The notes under the pieces are model-generated. The model was not told the origin of the DNA and ran no database searches. It saw only the letters and a program-made list of their open reading frames with translations. This document shows, piece after piece, positions 9,101 through 16,915 of a stretch of DNA of 64,000 bases (position 1 is its first letter; each line of letters opens with the position of its first letter). Where the stretch lies: the NCBI RefSeq assembly GCF_000498395.2, contig NZ_CP010979.1:3968001-4032000 (forward strand), read 5' to 3'. Both the position numbers and the translations under genes were made by a program. The DNA is from Pseudomonas putida S13.1.2. Its GTDB lineage: Bacteria > Pseudomonadota > Gammaproteobacteria > Pseudomonadales > Pseudomonadaceae.

Positions 9101-9969
9101 GCCTTGCGCCCGGCATAGCCGCCCTGCAGCTCGGGTGCGTTGAGCCGCACCACTGCCTGCTGCAATTGCCCCTCGCGCCAGCCGACCCAGAACTCGCCGC
9201 CCGCTCGCAGCGCGTCGGCATGCCACTGGCCCAGCAGGCGTGGGGGCAACCAGCGCGCCCAGTCACTTTGCGGCAGGCTCAGGTAGGCATCTACCTGGGC
9301 ATCTCGCCAGGCCTTGGCCGACGCACGGCTACGCAGGTTCAGCGCCAGGGGCTGGCCATCGGGCAGGGTCGCATTCAGGTCCACAATCTGGCGCGAAGCG
9401 CCTGCCTGCAGGCCGGCGCTCACATACGTCAGGGTGAGCGGGTCACGCTGCCACGGGTGCAAGGTGACCTGGCTGTCGAACACATCGATGCGGCCCAGCT
9501 GGCGCAGGCGCTGCAGCAGTTCGGCGGGGTCCAGTGGCGCATCGTCCTTCTTCGGCAGGCCTTCGAGGTGCCAGGCACCCTGCTCGTTCTCGCGCAGGAT
9601 CAGTTGCAGGCCGCCCAGTTGTATTCGCGCCAGGCGCACTTCGCGGGCACTGAGGCTGGCCCAGACATCGGGAACTACCTTGACGTCGTCCAGGCGCAGC
9701 GCGGTCGCACCTTCACCCAGCTGCAGGTCACGCACCCGCAGCACCGGTGCCAGCCCGCTCCAGCGCCCTTCAAGGGCACCGACATGCACCGGCAGGCCCA
9801 ACGCCTGTTCAGCTTTGCGCTCCACATCAGCACGGTACTCGGCCACCAGCGGCACCAACTCGCGGCCGAGGCTGACATACAGCGCCACCAATACCGCCAG
9901 CAGGGCGCAAAAGCCCAGCCCCCAGCGGGTCAAGGCGACAAGAACGCGAGTCAGACGTCCCATGGCCAT
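6148..9969 (-). CDS. yhdP: AsmA-family inner-membrane protein YhdP (TIGR02099)
   Basis: 1273-residue protein with one N-terminal membrane anchor (about residues 13-32) followed by a very long periplasmic region of repeating amphipathic beta segments, the architecture of TamB, YdbH and YhdP. These proteins bridge the periplasm and carry phospholipids between the inner and outer membranes. It lies downstream of rng and upstream of the amidase and tldD, the usual Pseudomonas order. Two ATGs (9969 and 9963) share one GGAGG site, so the first two residues are uncertain. The long reading frame on the opposite strand is a GC-bias shadow. Confidence 0.93.
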   Translation of the reverse strand: MAMGRLTRVLVALTRWGLGFCALLAVLVALYVSLGRELVPLVAEYRADVERKAEQALGLPVHVGALEGRWSGLAPVLRVRDLQLGEGATALRLDDVKVVPDVWASLSAREVRLARIQLGGLQLILRENEQGAWHLEGLPKKDDAPLDPAELLQRLRQLGRIDVFDSQVTLHPWQRDPLTLTYVSAGLQAGASRQIVDLNATLPDGQPLALNLRSRASAKAWRDAQVDAYLSLPQSDWARWLPPRLLGQWHADALRAGGEFWVGWREGQLQQAVVRLNAPELQGGYAGRKAATLNNLALGAWFQRRAQGFDVVVDSLAMDIGKTRWESHLQLQQRPGESAADESWKLQADRLHLTPLTPLIDALAPLPDNVMAVVDGLKVTGALRNVRLEARPKAEGDQRLQFDANLENVGFDAYHGAPAAGNVSGRISGDLGHGELRLDTDAFMLHLYPIFAKPWHYQKANARLTWALDKEGFTLVAPYLKVLGEEGKIAGDFLIRLLFEEGREDYMDLRVGLTEGDGRYTAKYLPEVLSPALDEWLRSAIVKGTVDEGYFQYQGSLNHGAAPEARSISLFFKVRDAALDFQPGWPQVQHVDGDVFIEDSGVRIKAQRGVLLDTKVSDVSVDIPHVEGDQHSRLYLDGDFDGSLGDGLKILKEAPIGTGEIFAGWEGEGPLKGKLKLDIPLAHGERPKVQVDFATRDARLKVAPPSLELSRLKGDFSFDFDKGLSGKGISLQAFGKPVTAQITAEGQPGQMQTRIDANGQVSLKALTDWLQFKQALPASGDLPYQLQLSLGSRDNRLSVNSNLKGLAIDLPAPFGKAAPDTRDSRFSMNLQGQERRFDAAYTDLARFAYAAPADKLMQGRGELLLGSGEAQLPAGQGLRVRGRLESLDLAPWQEQAARLAGDDPGGSARQNLQSVDLSIGQLKAFGMDLNQAVVRMARGGPAWDLRLDSKEVIGNARVPDAKGAPMVVRMQTLRLPAADPAQAQAEEGPDPLASFDPRKVPALDLSIDKLYRGDDLFGSAAIKLRPTARGVAASDIDLDFKGLRIDGGGGWEGAQGSTSSWYKGRLDGKNLADVLKAWGFAPTVTSRDFRLDVDGRWPGSPAAVGLKRFSGSMDAALRTGQFVEVEGSAQALRVFGLLNFNAIGRRLRLDFSDLFEKGLAYDRVKGLLVASDGVYVTREPISVTGPSSNFELEGTLDMVRDRVDANLQVSLPVTNNLPLAALIIGAPAVGGALFLVDRLIGDRVSRFASVHYRVEGPWKEPRITFVKPFEKSR

Positions 9970-10051
9970 GGCCCTCCAAGTCGTTTATCCATGATGGCCG
10001 GTAGTGGCGGTTTTGCCAGCCCAGCCATCCAGTGGCACGTTCGAGAAAACC

Positions 10052-11509
10052 TCAGAGCAGCACCACGTCGTATTGTTCCTGCGAATACATCGACTCGACC
10101 TGGAAGCGAATGGTTCGACCGATAAAGGCCTCAAGTTCTGCCACGTTGCCGGACTCCTCATCCAGCAGGCGGTCGACCACTTTCTGGTTGGCCAGCACCC
10201 GGTAGCCCTCGGCCTGATAGGCACGGGCCTCGCGCAAAATCTCGCGGAAAATTTCGTAACAGATGGTCTCGGGGGTTTTCAGCTTGCCGCGGCCCTGGCA
10301 GGCCAGGCACGGCTCGCACAGCACCTGCTCCAGGCTTTCACGGGTGCGCTTGCGGGTCATCTGCACCAGGCCCAGTTCGGTGATGCCGATGATGTTGGTC
10401 TTTGCGTGGTCCCTTTCCAGTTGCTTTTCCAGTGTACGCAGCACCTGGCGCTGGTGTTCTTCATCTTCCATGTCGATGAAGTCGATGATGATGATGCCGC
10501 CGATATTGCGCAGGCGCAGTTGCCGGGCGATGGCGGTGGCAGCCTCCAGGTTGGTCTTGAAGATGGTCTCTTCAAGGTTGCGATGGCCGACGAATGCACC
10601 GGTGTTCACGTCAATGGTGGTCATCGCCTCGGCCGGGTCGACCACCAGGTAGCCGCCGGACTTGAGCGGTACCTTGCGCTCCAGGGCGCGCTGGATTTCG
10701 TCTTCGACACCATACAGGTCAAAGATGGGCCGCTCGCCAGGGTAGTGTTCGAGGCGGTCGGCGATTTCCGGCATCAGTTCGCCAACGAACTGCGTGGTCT
10801 TCTGGAAGGTTTCACGCGAGTCGATGCGGATCTTCTCGATCTTCGGGTTGACCAGGTCACGCAGGGTACGCAGGGCCAGGCCCAGGTCCTCGTAGATGAC
10901 CATGGGTGCGCCGCAGGTCTTGATCTGGGAGCCAATCTGCTCCCACAGGCGGCGCAGGTAACGGATGTCCTGCAAGATCTCTTCGGCACGTGCGCCTTCG
11001 GCCGCAGTGCGCAGGATGAAGCCGCCGGCATCCTTGATGTTCTCGCTTTCCATGCAGTTGCTGACCACCTGCTTGAGGCGGTCACGCTCGGCTTCGTCTT
11101 CGATCTTCAGCGAAATGCCCACATGGCTGCTGCGTGGCATGTATACCAGGTAGCGCGAAGGGATCGACAGCTGGGTGGTCAGGCGCGCACCTTTGGTGCC
11201 GATCGGGTCCTTGGTCACCTGCACCACAAGGGCCTGGCCTTCATGCACCAGTGCAGTGATGGTCTCGACTGCCGAGCCTTCACGCTGGGAGATTTCCGAC
11301 GCATGGATGAACGCAGCACGCTCCAGGCCGATGTCGACGAAGGCCGCCTGCATGCCCGGCAGCACACGCACCACCTTGCCCTTGTAGATATTGCCGACGA
11401 TGCCACGGCGCTGGGTGCGCTCGACGTGCACTTCCTGCAGTACCCCGTTTTCCACCACCGCCACGCGTGACTCCATCGGGGTGATGTTGATCAGGATCTC
11501 TTCACTCAT
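10052..11509 (-). CDS. rng: Ribonuclease G
   Basis: 485-residue RNase E/G-family endoribonuclease that trims the 5' end of 16S rRNA and degrades some mRNAs. The N-terminal S1 domain (about residues 37-105) is followed by the catalytic DNase I-like domain with metal-binding D300 (TTIDVNTGAFVG) and D343 (IIIDFIDM). The zinc-link CxxC is C401/C404 (CLACQGRG). It lacks the long C-terminal degradosome scaffold of RNase E, which sets it as RNase G. Its place after maf and mreBCD repeats the mre-maf-rng arrangement found in E. coli and many other Gammaproteobacteria. Confidence 0.96.
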   Translation of the reverse strand: MSEEILINITPMESRVAVVENGVLQEVHVERTQRRGIVGNIYKGKVVRVLPGMQAAFVDIGLERAAFIHASEISQREGSAVETITALVHEGQALVVQVTKDPIGTKGARLTTQLSIPSRYLVYMPRSSHVGISLKIEDEAERDRLKQVVSNCMESENIKDAGGFILRTAAEGARAEEILQDIRYLRRLWEQIGSQIKTCGAPMVIYEDLGLALRTLRDLVNPKIEKIRIDSRETFQKTTQFVGELMPEIADRLEHYPGERPIFDLYGVEDEIQRALERKVPLKSGGYLVVDPAEAMTTIDVNTGAFVGHRNLEETIFKTNLEAATAIARQLRLRNIGGIIIIDFIDMEDEEHQRQVLRTLEKQLERDHAKTNIIGITELGLVQMTRKRTRESLEQVLCEPCLACQGRGKLKTPETICYEIFREILREARAYQAEGYRVLANQKVVDRLLDEESGNVAELEAFIGRTIRFQVESMYSQEQYDVVLL

Positions 11510-11563
11510 GGCCGGCTCTCGTCAAAGGTCTTTTGTAATGATGGATGGCGTATGCCGTGCTGG

Positions 11564-12175
11564 CTACCGCGGGTTTGTTACCTCTGGCGTATGCACGGGC
11601 GATTGCCAACAGGCGATACCAAACGTGCCAAGCAACTCGGCCGTCTCACTGAGGGGCAGGCCTACCACGGCCGAATAACTGCCAGAAAGGCCGGTGACGA
11701 ACACTGCGCCCAGGCCCTGGATAGCGTAGCCACCAGCCTTGTCCACAGGCTCGCCGCTGGCCCAGTAGCGTTGCGCTTCATCGGCGCTGATGGCCCGGAA
11801 CCGCACCTTGCTGGTGACGCACAGGCTTTGCATAAGCAGGCCATTGCCGAGGGCAACCGCAGTCAACACCTGGTGCTCGCGGCCCGACAGGTCGGCCAGC
11901 ATGGCCAAGGCATCCTCGCGGTTTTCCGGCTTGCCGAGAATACGCCCGTCGAGCACCACGGCAGTGTCTGCCCCCAGCACTACAGCCGGGCCCTCGACAC
12001 TGGCCAGACCGGCGACGGCCTTGGCCCGGGCCAGGCGTTCAACGTAGGCCAGGGCGCTTTCGTCGGGCAGCGGGGATTCATCGATGGGTGCACTGACGAC
12101 GGTGAAGGGCACACCGATCTGGGTCAGCAATTCACGACGGCGGGGCGAGCCAGAGGCCAGGTATAGCGGGTTCAT
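11564..12175 (-). CDS. maf: Maf-type dTTP/UTP pyrophosphatase (YhdE)
   Basis: 203-residue Maf nucleotide pyrophosphatase, proposed to remove non-canonical or excess dTTP/UTP-type nucleotides. Family signatures are SGSPRRRELL (residues 8-17), the metal-binding Asp in LGADTAV (D70) and GEPVDKAGGYAIQG near residue 140. The dTTP/UTP subclass is inferred from the Arg-Arg after SGSP and from its mreD-maf-rng setting, which matches yhdE of E. coli. The C-terminus is slightly longer than usual (TPEVTNPR). Confidence 0.93.
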   Translation of the reverse strand: MNPLYLASGSPRRRELLTQIGVPFTVVSAPIDESPLPDESALAYVERLARAKAVAGLASVEGPAVVLGADTAVVLDGRILGKPENREDALAMLADLSGREHQVLTAVALGNGLLMQSLCVTSKVRFRAISADEAQRYWASGEPVDKAGGYAIQGLGAVFVTGLSGSYSAVVGLPLSETAELLGTFGIACWQSPVHTPEVTNPR

Positions 12176-12208
12176 GCAGACATCTCCCTGTCAGTTGCGG
12201 CGTCGCCG

Positions 12209-12700
12209 TCAGTTGATATGCAAGCGTCGGCGCAGGTCGCGCAGGGCGAAACTGATCCATGGCCAGAGCAAGGCACTGATGACCGCCGACCAGACCAGCG
12301 CCAGGGTAGGCAGGCGGTTGCCGGTCAGCGCGCTGAGCCATAGCTGGATAAGCTGGGCGATGCCGAATATGACCAGAATCACCAGGCTCTGCTGCCACAT
12401 GGGGAACATGCGCAGGCGCTGCTGCAGGGACAACACCAGGAAGGTGATGAGGGTGAGGATCAGTGCGTTCTGCCCCAGCAGGGTACCGTACAGCACGTCC
12501 TCGGCCAGGCCCAGCACGAATGCCGTGGTCATGCCAACCTTGCTCGGCACCGCCAGGGTCCAGAACGACACCAGCAAAGCCAGCCACATGGGCCGGAACA
12601 CTTCCATGAACTGCGGCATGGGCGAGACGCTGAGCAGCAGGCCGATGGCGAAAGTCAGCCAGATGACCCAGCCGTTGTTGCGGCGTGAAGCAGCCATCAT
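12209..12700 (-). CDS. mreD: Rod shape-determining protein MreD
   Basis: 163-residue inner-membrane protein with five or so hydrophobic segments, part of the elongasome that positions lateral cell-wall synthesis with MreB, MreC, RodA and PBP2. Two tandem ATGs (12700 and 12697) lie after GGAG; the second has the better spacing (six bases) while the first gives an ATGA overlap with the mreC stop. Either way it is coupled to mreC. The Arg-rich C-terminus (LRDLRRRLHIN) is predicted cytoplasmic. Confidence 0.94.
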   Translation of the reverse strand: MMAASRRNNGWVIWLTFAIGLLLSVSPMPQFMEVFRPMWLALLVSFWTLAVPSKVGMTTAFVLGLAEDVLYGTLLGQNALILTLITFLVLSLQQRLRMFPMWQQSLVILVIFGIAQLIQLWLSALTGNRLPTLALVWSAVISALLWPWISFALRDLRRRLHIN

Positions 12701-13740
12701 TGTCTCCGGGTGTGAGCGGGTGCGGCAGGCGTGGCAGGGGTAGCTGCCGGGGCTGCAGGCTGGGCGGCCGGCGCTGCGGGTGTGGCGGGCGCCACAGGCG
12801 TATTGCTGGCAGGTGTACCCTGCTCGCCCGTGCTCACCGGTTGGCCGGGGACCGAGGTGCCCTTGCGGTCAGCCTCTTCCTGGGCGATGGCGGCGTCGGT
12901 AGCACGCTGCTCCGGGGTACGCCGGTCACTGAATACCAGCAGCATGTAACGGCTGCGGTTGAGCGCGGCGGTGGGGATGGCACGCACGATGGCAAACGGC
13001 TGCCCCGAATCGTGGATCACCTCGTTGACCGTTGCCACCGGGTAGCCGGCCGGGAACCGTTGGCCCATGCCGGAACTGACCAACAGGTCGCCTTCCTTCA
13101 CGTCGGCAGTATCGGCCACATGGCGCAGTTCAAGGCGCTCCGGGTTGCCGGTGCCGCTGGCGATGGCACGCAGGCCGTTGCGGTTGACCTGCACCGGGAT
13201 GCTATGGGTGGTATCGGTCAGCAACAGCACCCGCGAGGTGTAGGGCATCAGTTCGACTACCTGGCCCATCAGGCCGCGGGCATCGAGCACCGGCTGGCCC
13301 AGGAACACACCGTCACGCTCGCCCTTGTTGATCAGGATGCGGTGGGTGAACGGGTTGGGGTCGACACCGATCAGCTCGGCCACTTCGACTTTTTCGTTGA
13401 CCAGCGCCGAAGAGTTCAGCAATTCGCGCAGGCGCACGTTCTGCTCGGTCAGGGCCGCCAGCTTCTGCAGGCGCCCCTGCAACAGCAGGGCCTCGGTCTT
13501 GAGCTTTTCGTTTTCGGCGATCAGTTCGGTGCGGCTGCCGAACTGGCCGGCCACGCCTTGCCACGCACGTTGCGGCAGGTCGGTGATCCAGTACGACTCC
13601 ATCAGCACCAGGCCCATCTGGCTGCGCACGGGTTTGAGCACGTCAAAGCGCGCGTCGACAACCATCAACGCGACCGACATCACCACCAGAACGAGCAGGC
13701 GAACGCCCAGCGAAGGGCCCTTGGAGAAAAGCGGTTTAAT
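12697..13740 (-). CDS. mreC: Rod shape-determining protein MreC, probable ATT start
   Basis: Bitopic periplasmic scaffold of the elongasome. After the start come KPLFSKGPSLGVRLL, a membrane helix (about residues 13-28), a coiled coil (about 65-110), the beta-rich MreC core and a Pro/Ala-rich tail. The first ATG in frame (13686) would cut into the membrane helix. Upstream of it no ATG, GTG or TTG exists that keeps the helix whole. An in-frame TGA lies eight codons before ATT 13740, and that ATT has AGGA seven bases upstream. I therefore place the start at ATT (347 aa). The stop overlaps mreD. Confidence 0.85.
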   Translation of the reverse strand: MKPLFSKGPSLGVRLLVLVVMSVALMVVDARFDVLKPVRSQMGLVLMESYWITDLPQRAWQGVAGQFGSRTELIAENEKLKTEALLLQGRLQKLAALTEQNVRLRELLNSSALVNEKVEVAELIGVDPNPFTHRILINKGERDGVFLGQPVLDARGLMGQVVELMPYTSRVLLLTDTTHSIPVQVNRNGLRAIASGTGNPERLELRHVADTADVKEGDLLVSSGMGQRFPAGYPVATVNEVIHDSGQPFAIVRAIPTAALNRSRYMLLVFSDRRTPEQRATDAAIAQEEADRKGTSVPGQPVSTGEQGTPASNTPVAPATPAAPAAQPAAPAATPATPAAPAHTRRQ

Positions 13741-13849
13741 GGGCCGTTCCTCGTGGACGACTCAGGAGGTCATTGGACATGGGACAACGCACCAGCCTGG
13801 TTGCGGGTTGACGGATACGGCGCCCTGAACGGGCACCCGCCCAGCACAT

Positions 13850-13876
13850 ACAGGTAGCACTGTGCGTACTACCTGT
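13850..13876 (-). other. Intercistronic stem-loop between mreB and mreC
   Basis: ACAGGTAG pairs with CTACCTGT over an 11-base loop, with a second GCCC/GGGC hairpin nearby (13820-13835). No T-run follows in the direction of transcription, so it looks like an mRNA processing or stability element rather than a terminator. It lies in the 166-bp spacer after the mreB stop, where it could keep MreB output above that of MreCD. Confidence 0.6.
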
Positions 13877-13906
13877 AAACCGGGCGCTCGTGAACAGCGA
13901 GTGGGA

Positions 13907-14944
13907 TCACTCGCTGGAGAGCAGGTCCATCGCGTGCTTGTCCATCATCTCCAGGGCGCGACCGCCGCCACGGGCGACACAGGTCAGCGGGTCCTCGGCG
14001 ACGATCACCGGCAGGCCGGTTTCCTGGGCCAGCAGCTTGTCGAGGTCACGCAGCAGCGCGCCACCACCGGTCAGCACCAGGCCACGCTCGGCGATGTCCG
14101 AAGCCAGCTCGGGCGGCGATTGCTCCAAGGCGCTCTTCACGGCCTGGACGATGGTCGCCAGCGATTCCTGCAGCGCTTCGAGCACTTCGTTGGAGTTCAG
14201 GGTGAAGGCACGCGGTACCCCTTCGGCCAGGTTGCGGCCACGCACATCGACTTCGCGCACTTCGCCGCCTGGGTAAGCGGTACCGATTTCCTGCTTGATG
14301 CGCTCGGCGGTGGACTCGCCGATCAGGCTGCCGTAGTTGCGGCGCACGTAGGTAACGATGGCTTCGTCGAAGCGGTCGCCGCCAACGCGGACGGACTCGG
14401 CATAAACCACGCCGTTCAAGGAGATCAGTGCGATTTCAGTGGTACCACCACCGATATCGACGACCATCGAACCGCGGGCCTCTTCAACCGGCAAGCCAGC
14501 ACCGATGGCAGCAGCCATTGGCTCTTCGATCAGGAACACTTCACGGGCACCGGCACCCAGGGCCGACTCGCGAATGGCGCGGCGCTCTACCTGGGTCGAC
14601 TTGCACGGTACGCAGATCAGCACGCGCGGGCTTGGCTGCAGGAAGCTGTTCTCGTGGACCTTGTTGATAAAATATTGCAACATTTTTTCGCAAACGCTGA
14701 AGTCGGCGATGACGCCGTCCTTCATCGGACGAATGGCAGCAATGTTGCCAGGCGTACGGCCCAGCATGCGTTTGGCTTCGGTACCGACGGCGACGACGCT
14801 TTTCTGATTGCCATGGGTACGGATGGCAACAACCGAGGGCTCATTCAGGACGATACCGCGCTCACGCACGTAAATAAGGGTGTTGGCAGTACCCAGGTCG
14901 ATGGAAAGATCGCTGGAAAACATGCCACGCAGTTTCTTGAACAT
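13907..14944 (-). CDS. mreB: Rod shape-determining actin homologue MreB
   Basis: 345-residue bacterial actin that forms membrane-bound filaments directing lateral peptidoglycan synthesis. The phosphate-1 loop SIDLGTANTLIYV begins near residue 14 and the phosphate-2 region DIGGGTTEIALIS near residue 160. The amphipathic N-terminus MFKKLRGMFSS is the membrane anchor in Gram-negative MreB. ATG 14944 is preceded by AGGG and gives the exact family length; in-frame extension to 15025 has no ribosome site. First gene of the mreBCD-maf-rng-yhdP run, divergent from gatCAB. Confidence 0.97.
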   Translation of the reverse strand: MFKKLRGMFSSDLSIDLGTANTLIYVRERGIVLNEPSVVAIRTHGNQKSVVAVGTEAKRMLGRTPGNIAAIRPMKDGVIADFSVCEKMLQYFINKVHENSFLQPSPRVLICVPCKSTQVERRAIRESALGAGAREVFLIEEPMAAAIGAGLPVEEARGSMVVDIGGGTTEIALISLNGVVYAESVRVGGDRFDEAIVTYVRRNYGSLIGESTAERIKQEIGTAYPGGEVREVDVRGRNLAEGVPRAFTLNSNEVLEALQESLATIVQAVKSALEQSPPELASDIAERGLVLTGGGALLRDLDKLLAQETGLPVIVAEDPLTCVARGGGRALEMMDKHAMDLLSSE

Positions 14945-14988
14945 GGGAAAGTGACCCTGGGGAAAGCGTGGGTAAAAAAGTGCGGCAA

Positions 14989-15017
14989 ACTCTAACAATG
15001 GCAGGGATTTTGGGCAA
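14989..15017 (-). promoter_or_regulatory. Putative sigma-70 promoter of mreB
   Basis: On the minus strand TTGCCC (15017-15012) and TAGAGT (14994-14989) are separated by 17 bases, each matching four of six consensus positions. It lies 45 bases upstream of the mreB ATG in the 205-bp divergent mreB/gatC region. No equally good pair was found for gatC. Confidence 0.5.
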
Positions 15018-15149
15018 GGAGCCAATATGTTAAATTGGCTGTTTTTCCGAGCACGCCAGCCGATGATCGCGGCCGTTGGACCGCCAGAAAGCTGACATGT
15101 TCCTCACTGCGGACCCAAATTCCGTTCTTTGTTTCCCTTGGAGATCCCC

Positions 15150-15437
15150 ATGGCGCTTGAACGCTGCGACGTGGAAAAGATCGCCCATCTGGCCCGTCTG
15201 GGGCTAAATGATGGCGAACTGCCACGTATTACCGAAGCCCTGAACAGCATCCTCGGGCTGGTCGACCAGATGCAAGCGGTCGACACCACTGGCATCGAGC
15301 CCCTGGCCCACCCGCTGGAGGCCAGCCAGCGCCTGCGCCCCGACCAGGTCACAGAAAGCAACCAGCGCGACGTCTACCAGGCTATCGCGCCGTCGACCGA
15401 AAGCGGTCTGTACCTGGTTCCCAAAGTCATCGAGTAA
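15150..15437 (+). CDS. gatC: Asp/Glu-tRNA amidotransferase subunit C
   Basis: 95-residue GatC, the small subunit that clamps GatA and GatB in the tRNA-dependent amidotransferase. It begins MALERCDVEKIAHLARLGL, with the family motif AHLARL and the central DPL-type segment here read as GIEPLAHPLE. ATG 15150 has GGAG six bases upstream; the in-frame extension to 15129 lacks a ribosome site. First gene of gatCAB, 15 bases before gatA. Confidence 0.96.
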   Translation: MALERCDVEKIAHLARLGLNDGELPRITEALNSILGLVDQMQAVDTTGIEPLAHPLEASQRLRPDQVTESNQRDVYQAIAPSTESGLYLVPKVIE

Positions 15438-15452
15438 GGGATAGAGCCTGCC

Positions 15453-16904
15453 ATGCATCAATTGACCCTGGCCGAGATCGCCCGCGGACTCGCCGACAAG
15501 TCGTTTTCCTCCGAAGAGCTGACCGGCGCCCTGTTGGCGCGCATCAAGCAACTCGACCCGCAAATCAACAGCTTCATCAGCGTCACCGAAGACCTGGCCC
15601 TGGGCCAGGCGCGTGCCGCCGACGCCCGTCGCGCCGCAGGCGAAACCGGCGCGCTGCTGGGTGCACCCATCGCCCACAAGGACCTGTTCTGCACCAACGG
15701 CGTACGCACCAGTTGCGGCTCGAAGATGCTCGACAACTTCAAGGCACCGTACGACGCCACCGTGGTCGCCAAGCTGGCTGAAGCCGGCATGGTCACCCTG
15801 GGCAAGACCAACATGGACGAGTTCGCCATGGGTTCGGCCAACGAATCCAGCCACTACGGCGCGGTGAAAAACCCCTGGAACCTCGAACACGTTCCAGGCG
15901 GTTCGTCGGGCGGTTCGGCCGCTGCCGTGGCGGCGCGCCTGCTGCCGGCCACCACTGGCACCGACACTGGCGGTTCGATCCGCCAGCCGGCGGCACTGAC
16001 CAACCTGACCGGTCTCAAGCCGACGTACGGTCGCGTGTCGCGCTGGGGCATGATCGCCTACGCCTCCAGCCTCGACCAGGGCGGCCCACTGGCCCGCACT
16101 GCCGAGGACTGCGCCCTGCTGCTGCAAGGCATGGCCGGTTTCGACGCCAAGGACTCCACCAGCATCGAAGAGCCGGTGCCGGACTACAGCGCCAACCTGA
16201 ACGCTTCGCTGCAGGGCCTGCGCATCGGCCTGCCGAAAGAGTACTTCGGTGCCGGCCTCGACCCACGTATCGCCGACCTGGTCCAGGCCAGCGTCAAAGA
16301 GCTGGAAAAGCTCGGCGCGGTGGTCAAGGAAATCAGCTTGCCGAACATGCAGCACGCCATCCCGGCCTACTACGTTATCGCCCCGGCGGAAGCCTCTTCC
16401 AACCTGTCGCGCTTCGACGGCGTGCGCTTCGGCTACCGCTGCGAAGAGCCAAAAGACCTCACCGACCTGTACAAGCGTTCCCGTGGCGAAGGCTTCGGCA
16501 CCGAAGTGCAGCGCCGCATCATGGTCGGCACCTACGCCTTGTCGGCCGGCTACTACGACGCCTACTACGTGAAGGCGCAGCAGATCCGCCGCCTGATCAA
16601 GAACGACTTCATGGCTGCCTTCAACGATGTCGACCTGATCCTCGGCCCGACCACGCCTAACCCGGCCTGGAAGCTTGGCGCCAAGAGCAGCGACCCGGTC
16701 GCTGCCTACCTGGAAGACGTCTACACCATCACCGCCAACCTGGCGGGCCTGCCGGGCCTGTCGATGCCGGCCGGCTTCGTCGACGGCCTGCCGGTCGGCG
16801 TACAGCTGCTGGCGCCGTACTTCCAGGAAGGCCGCCTGCTCAACGTCGCGCACCGCTACCAGCAAGTGACCGACTGGCACACCCGCGCCCCCAACGGCTT
16901 CTGA
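15453..16904 (+). CDS. gatA: Asp/Glu-tRNA amidotransferase subunit A
   Basis: 483-residue amidase-signature protein that releases ammonia from glutamine for transamidation of misacylated Asp-tRNA(Asn) or Glu-tRNA(Gln). The Ser-cisSer-Lys triad is K76 (AHKDLFC), S151 (GGSSGGSAAAVA) and the nucleophile S175 (DTGGSIRQP), with the same 24-residue spacing between the two serines as in characterised GatA. Length is normal. It is followed by gatB after 11 bases. Confidence 0.97.
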   Translation: MHQLTLAEIARGLADKSFSSEELTGALLARIKQLDPQINSFISVTEDLALGQARAADARRAAGETGALLGAPIAHKDLFCTNGVRTSCGSKMLDNFKAPYDATVVAKLAEAGMVTLGKTNMDEFAMGSANESSHYGAVKNPWNLEHVPGGSSGGSAAAVAARLLPATTGTDTGGSIRQPAALTNLTGLKPTYGRVSRWGMIAYASSLDQGGPLARTAEDCALLLQGMAGFDAKDSTSIEEPVPDYSANLNASLQGLRIGLPKEYFGAGLDPRIADLVQASVKELEKLGAVVKEISLPNMQHAIPAYYVIAPAEASSNLSRFDGVRFGYRCEEPKDLTDLYKRSRGEGFGTEVQRRIMVGTYALSAGYYDAYYVKAQQIRRLIKNDFMAAFNDVDLILGPTTPNPAWKLGAKSSDPVAAYLEDVYTITANLAGLPGLSMPAGFVDGLPVGVQLLAPYFQEGRLLNVAHRYQQVTDWHTRAPNGF

Positions 16905-16915
16905 GGAGTTCACAC

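Noticed and set aside
6217..10125. A 1302-codon open frame on the plus strand opposite yhdP
   Set aside because: It mirrors a clear AsmA-family gene on the other strand. High GC keeps stops rare in the antisense frame; the translation has no domain and is Gln/His/Val-biased like other antisense frames here.
15204..16913. Long minus-strand frame opposite gatC and gatA
   Set aside because: Antisense shadow of two conserved genes, with no ribosome site and low-complexity composition.
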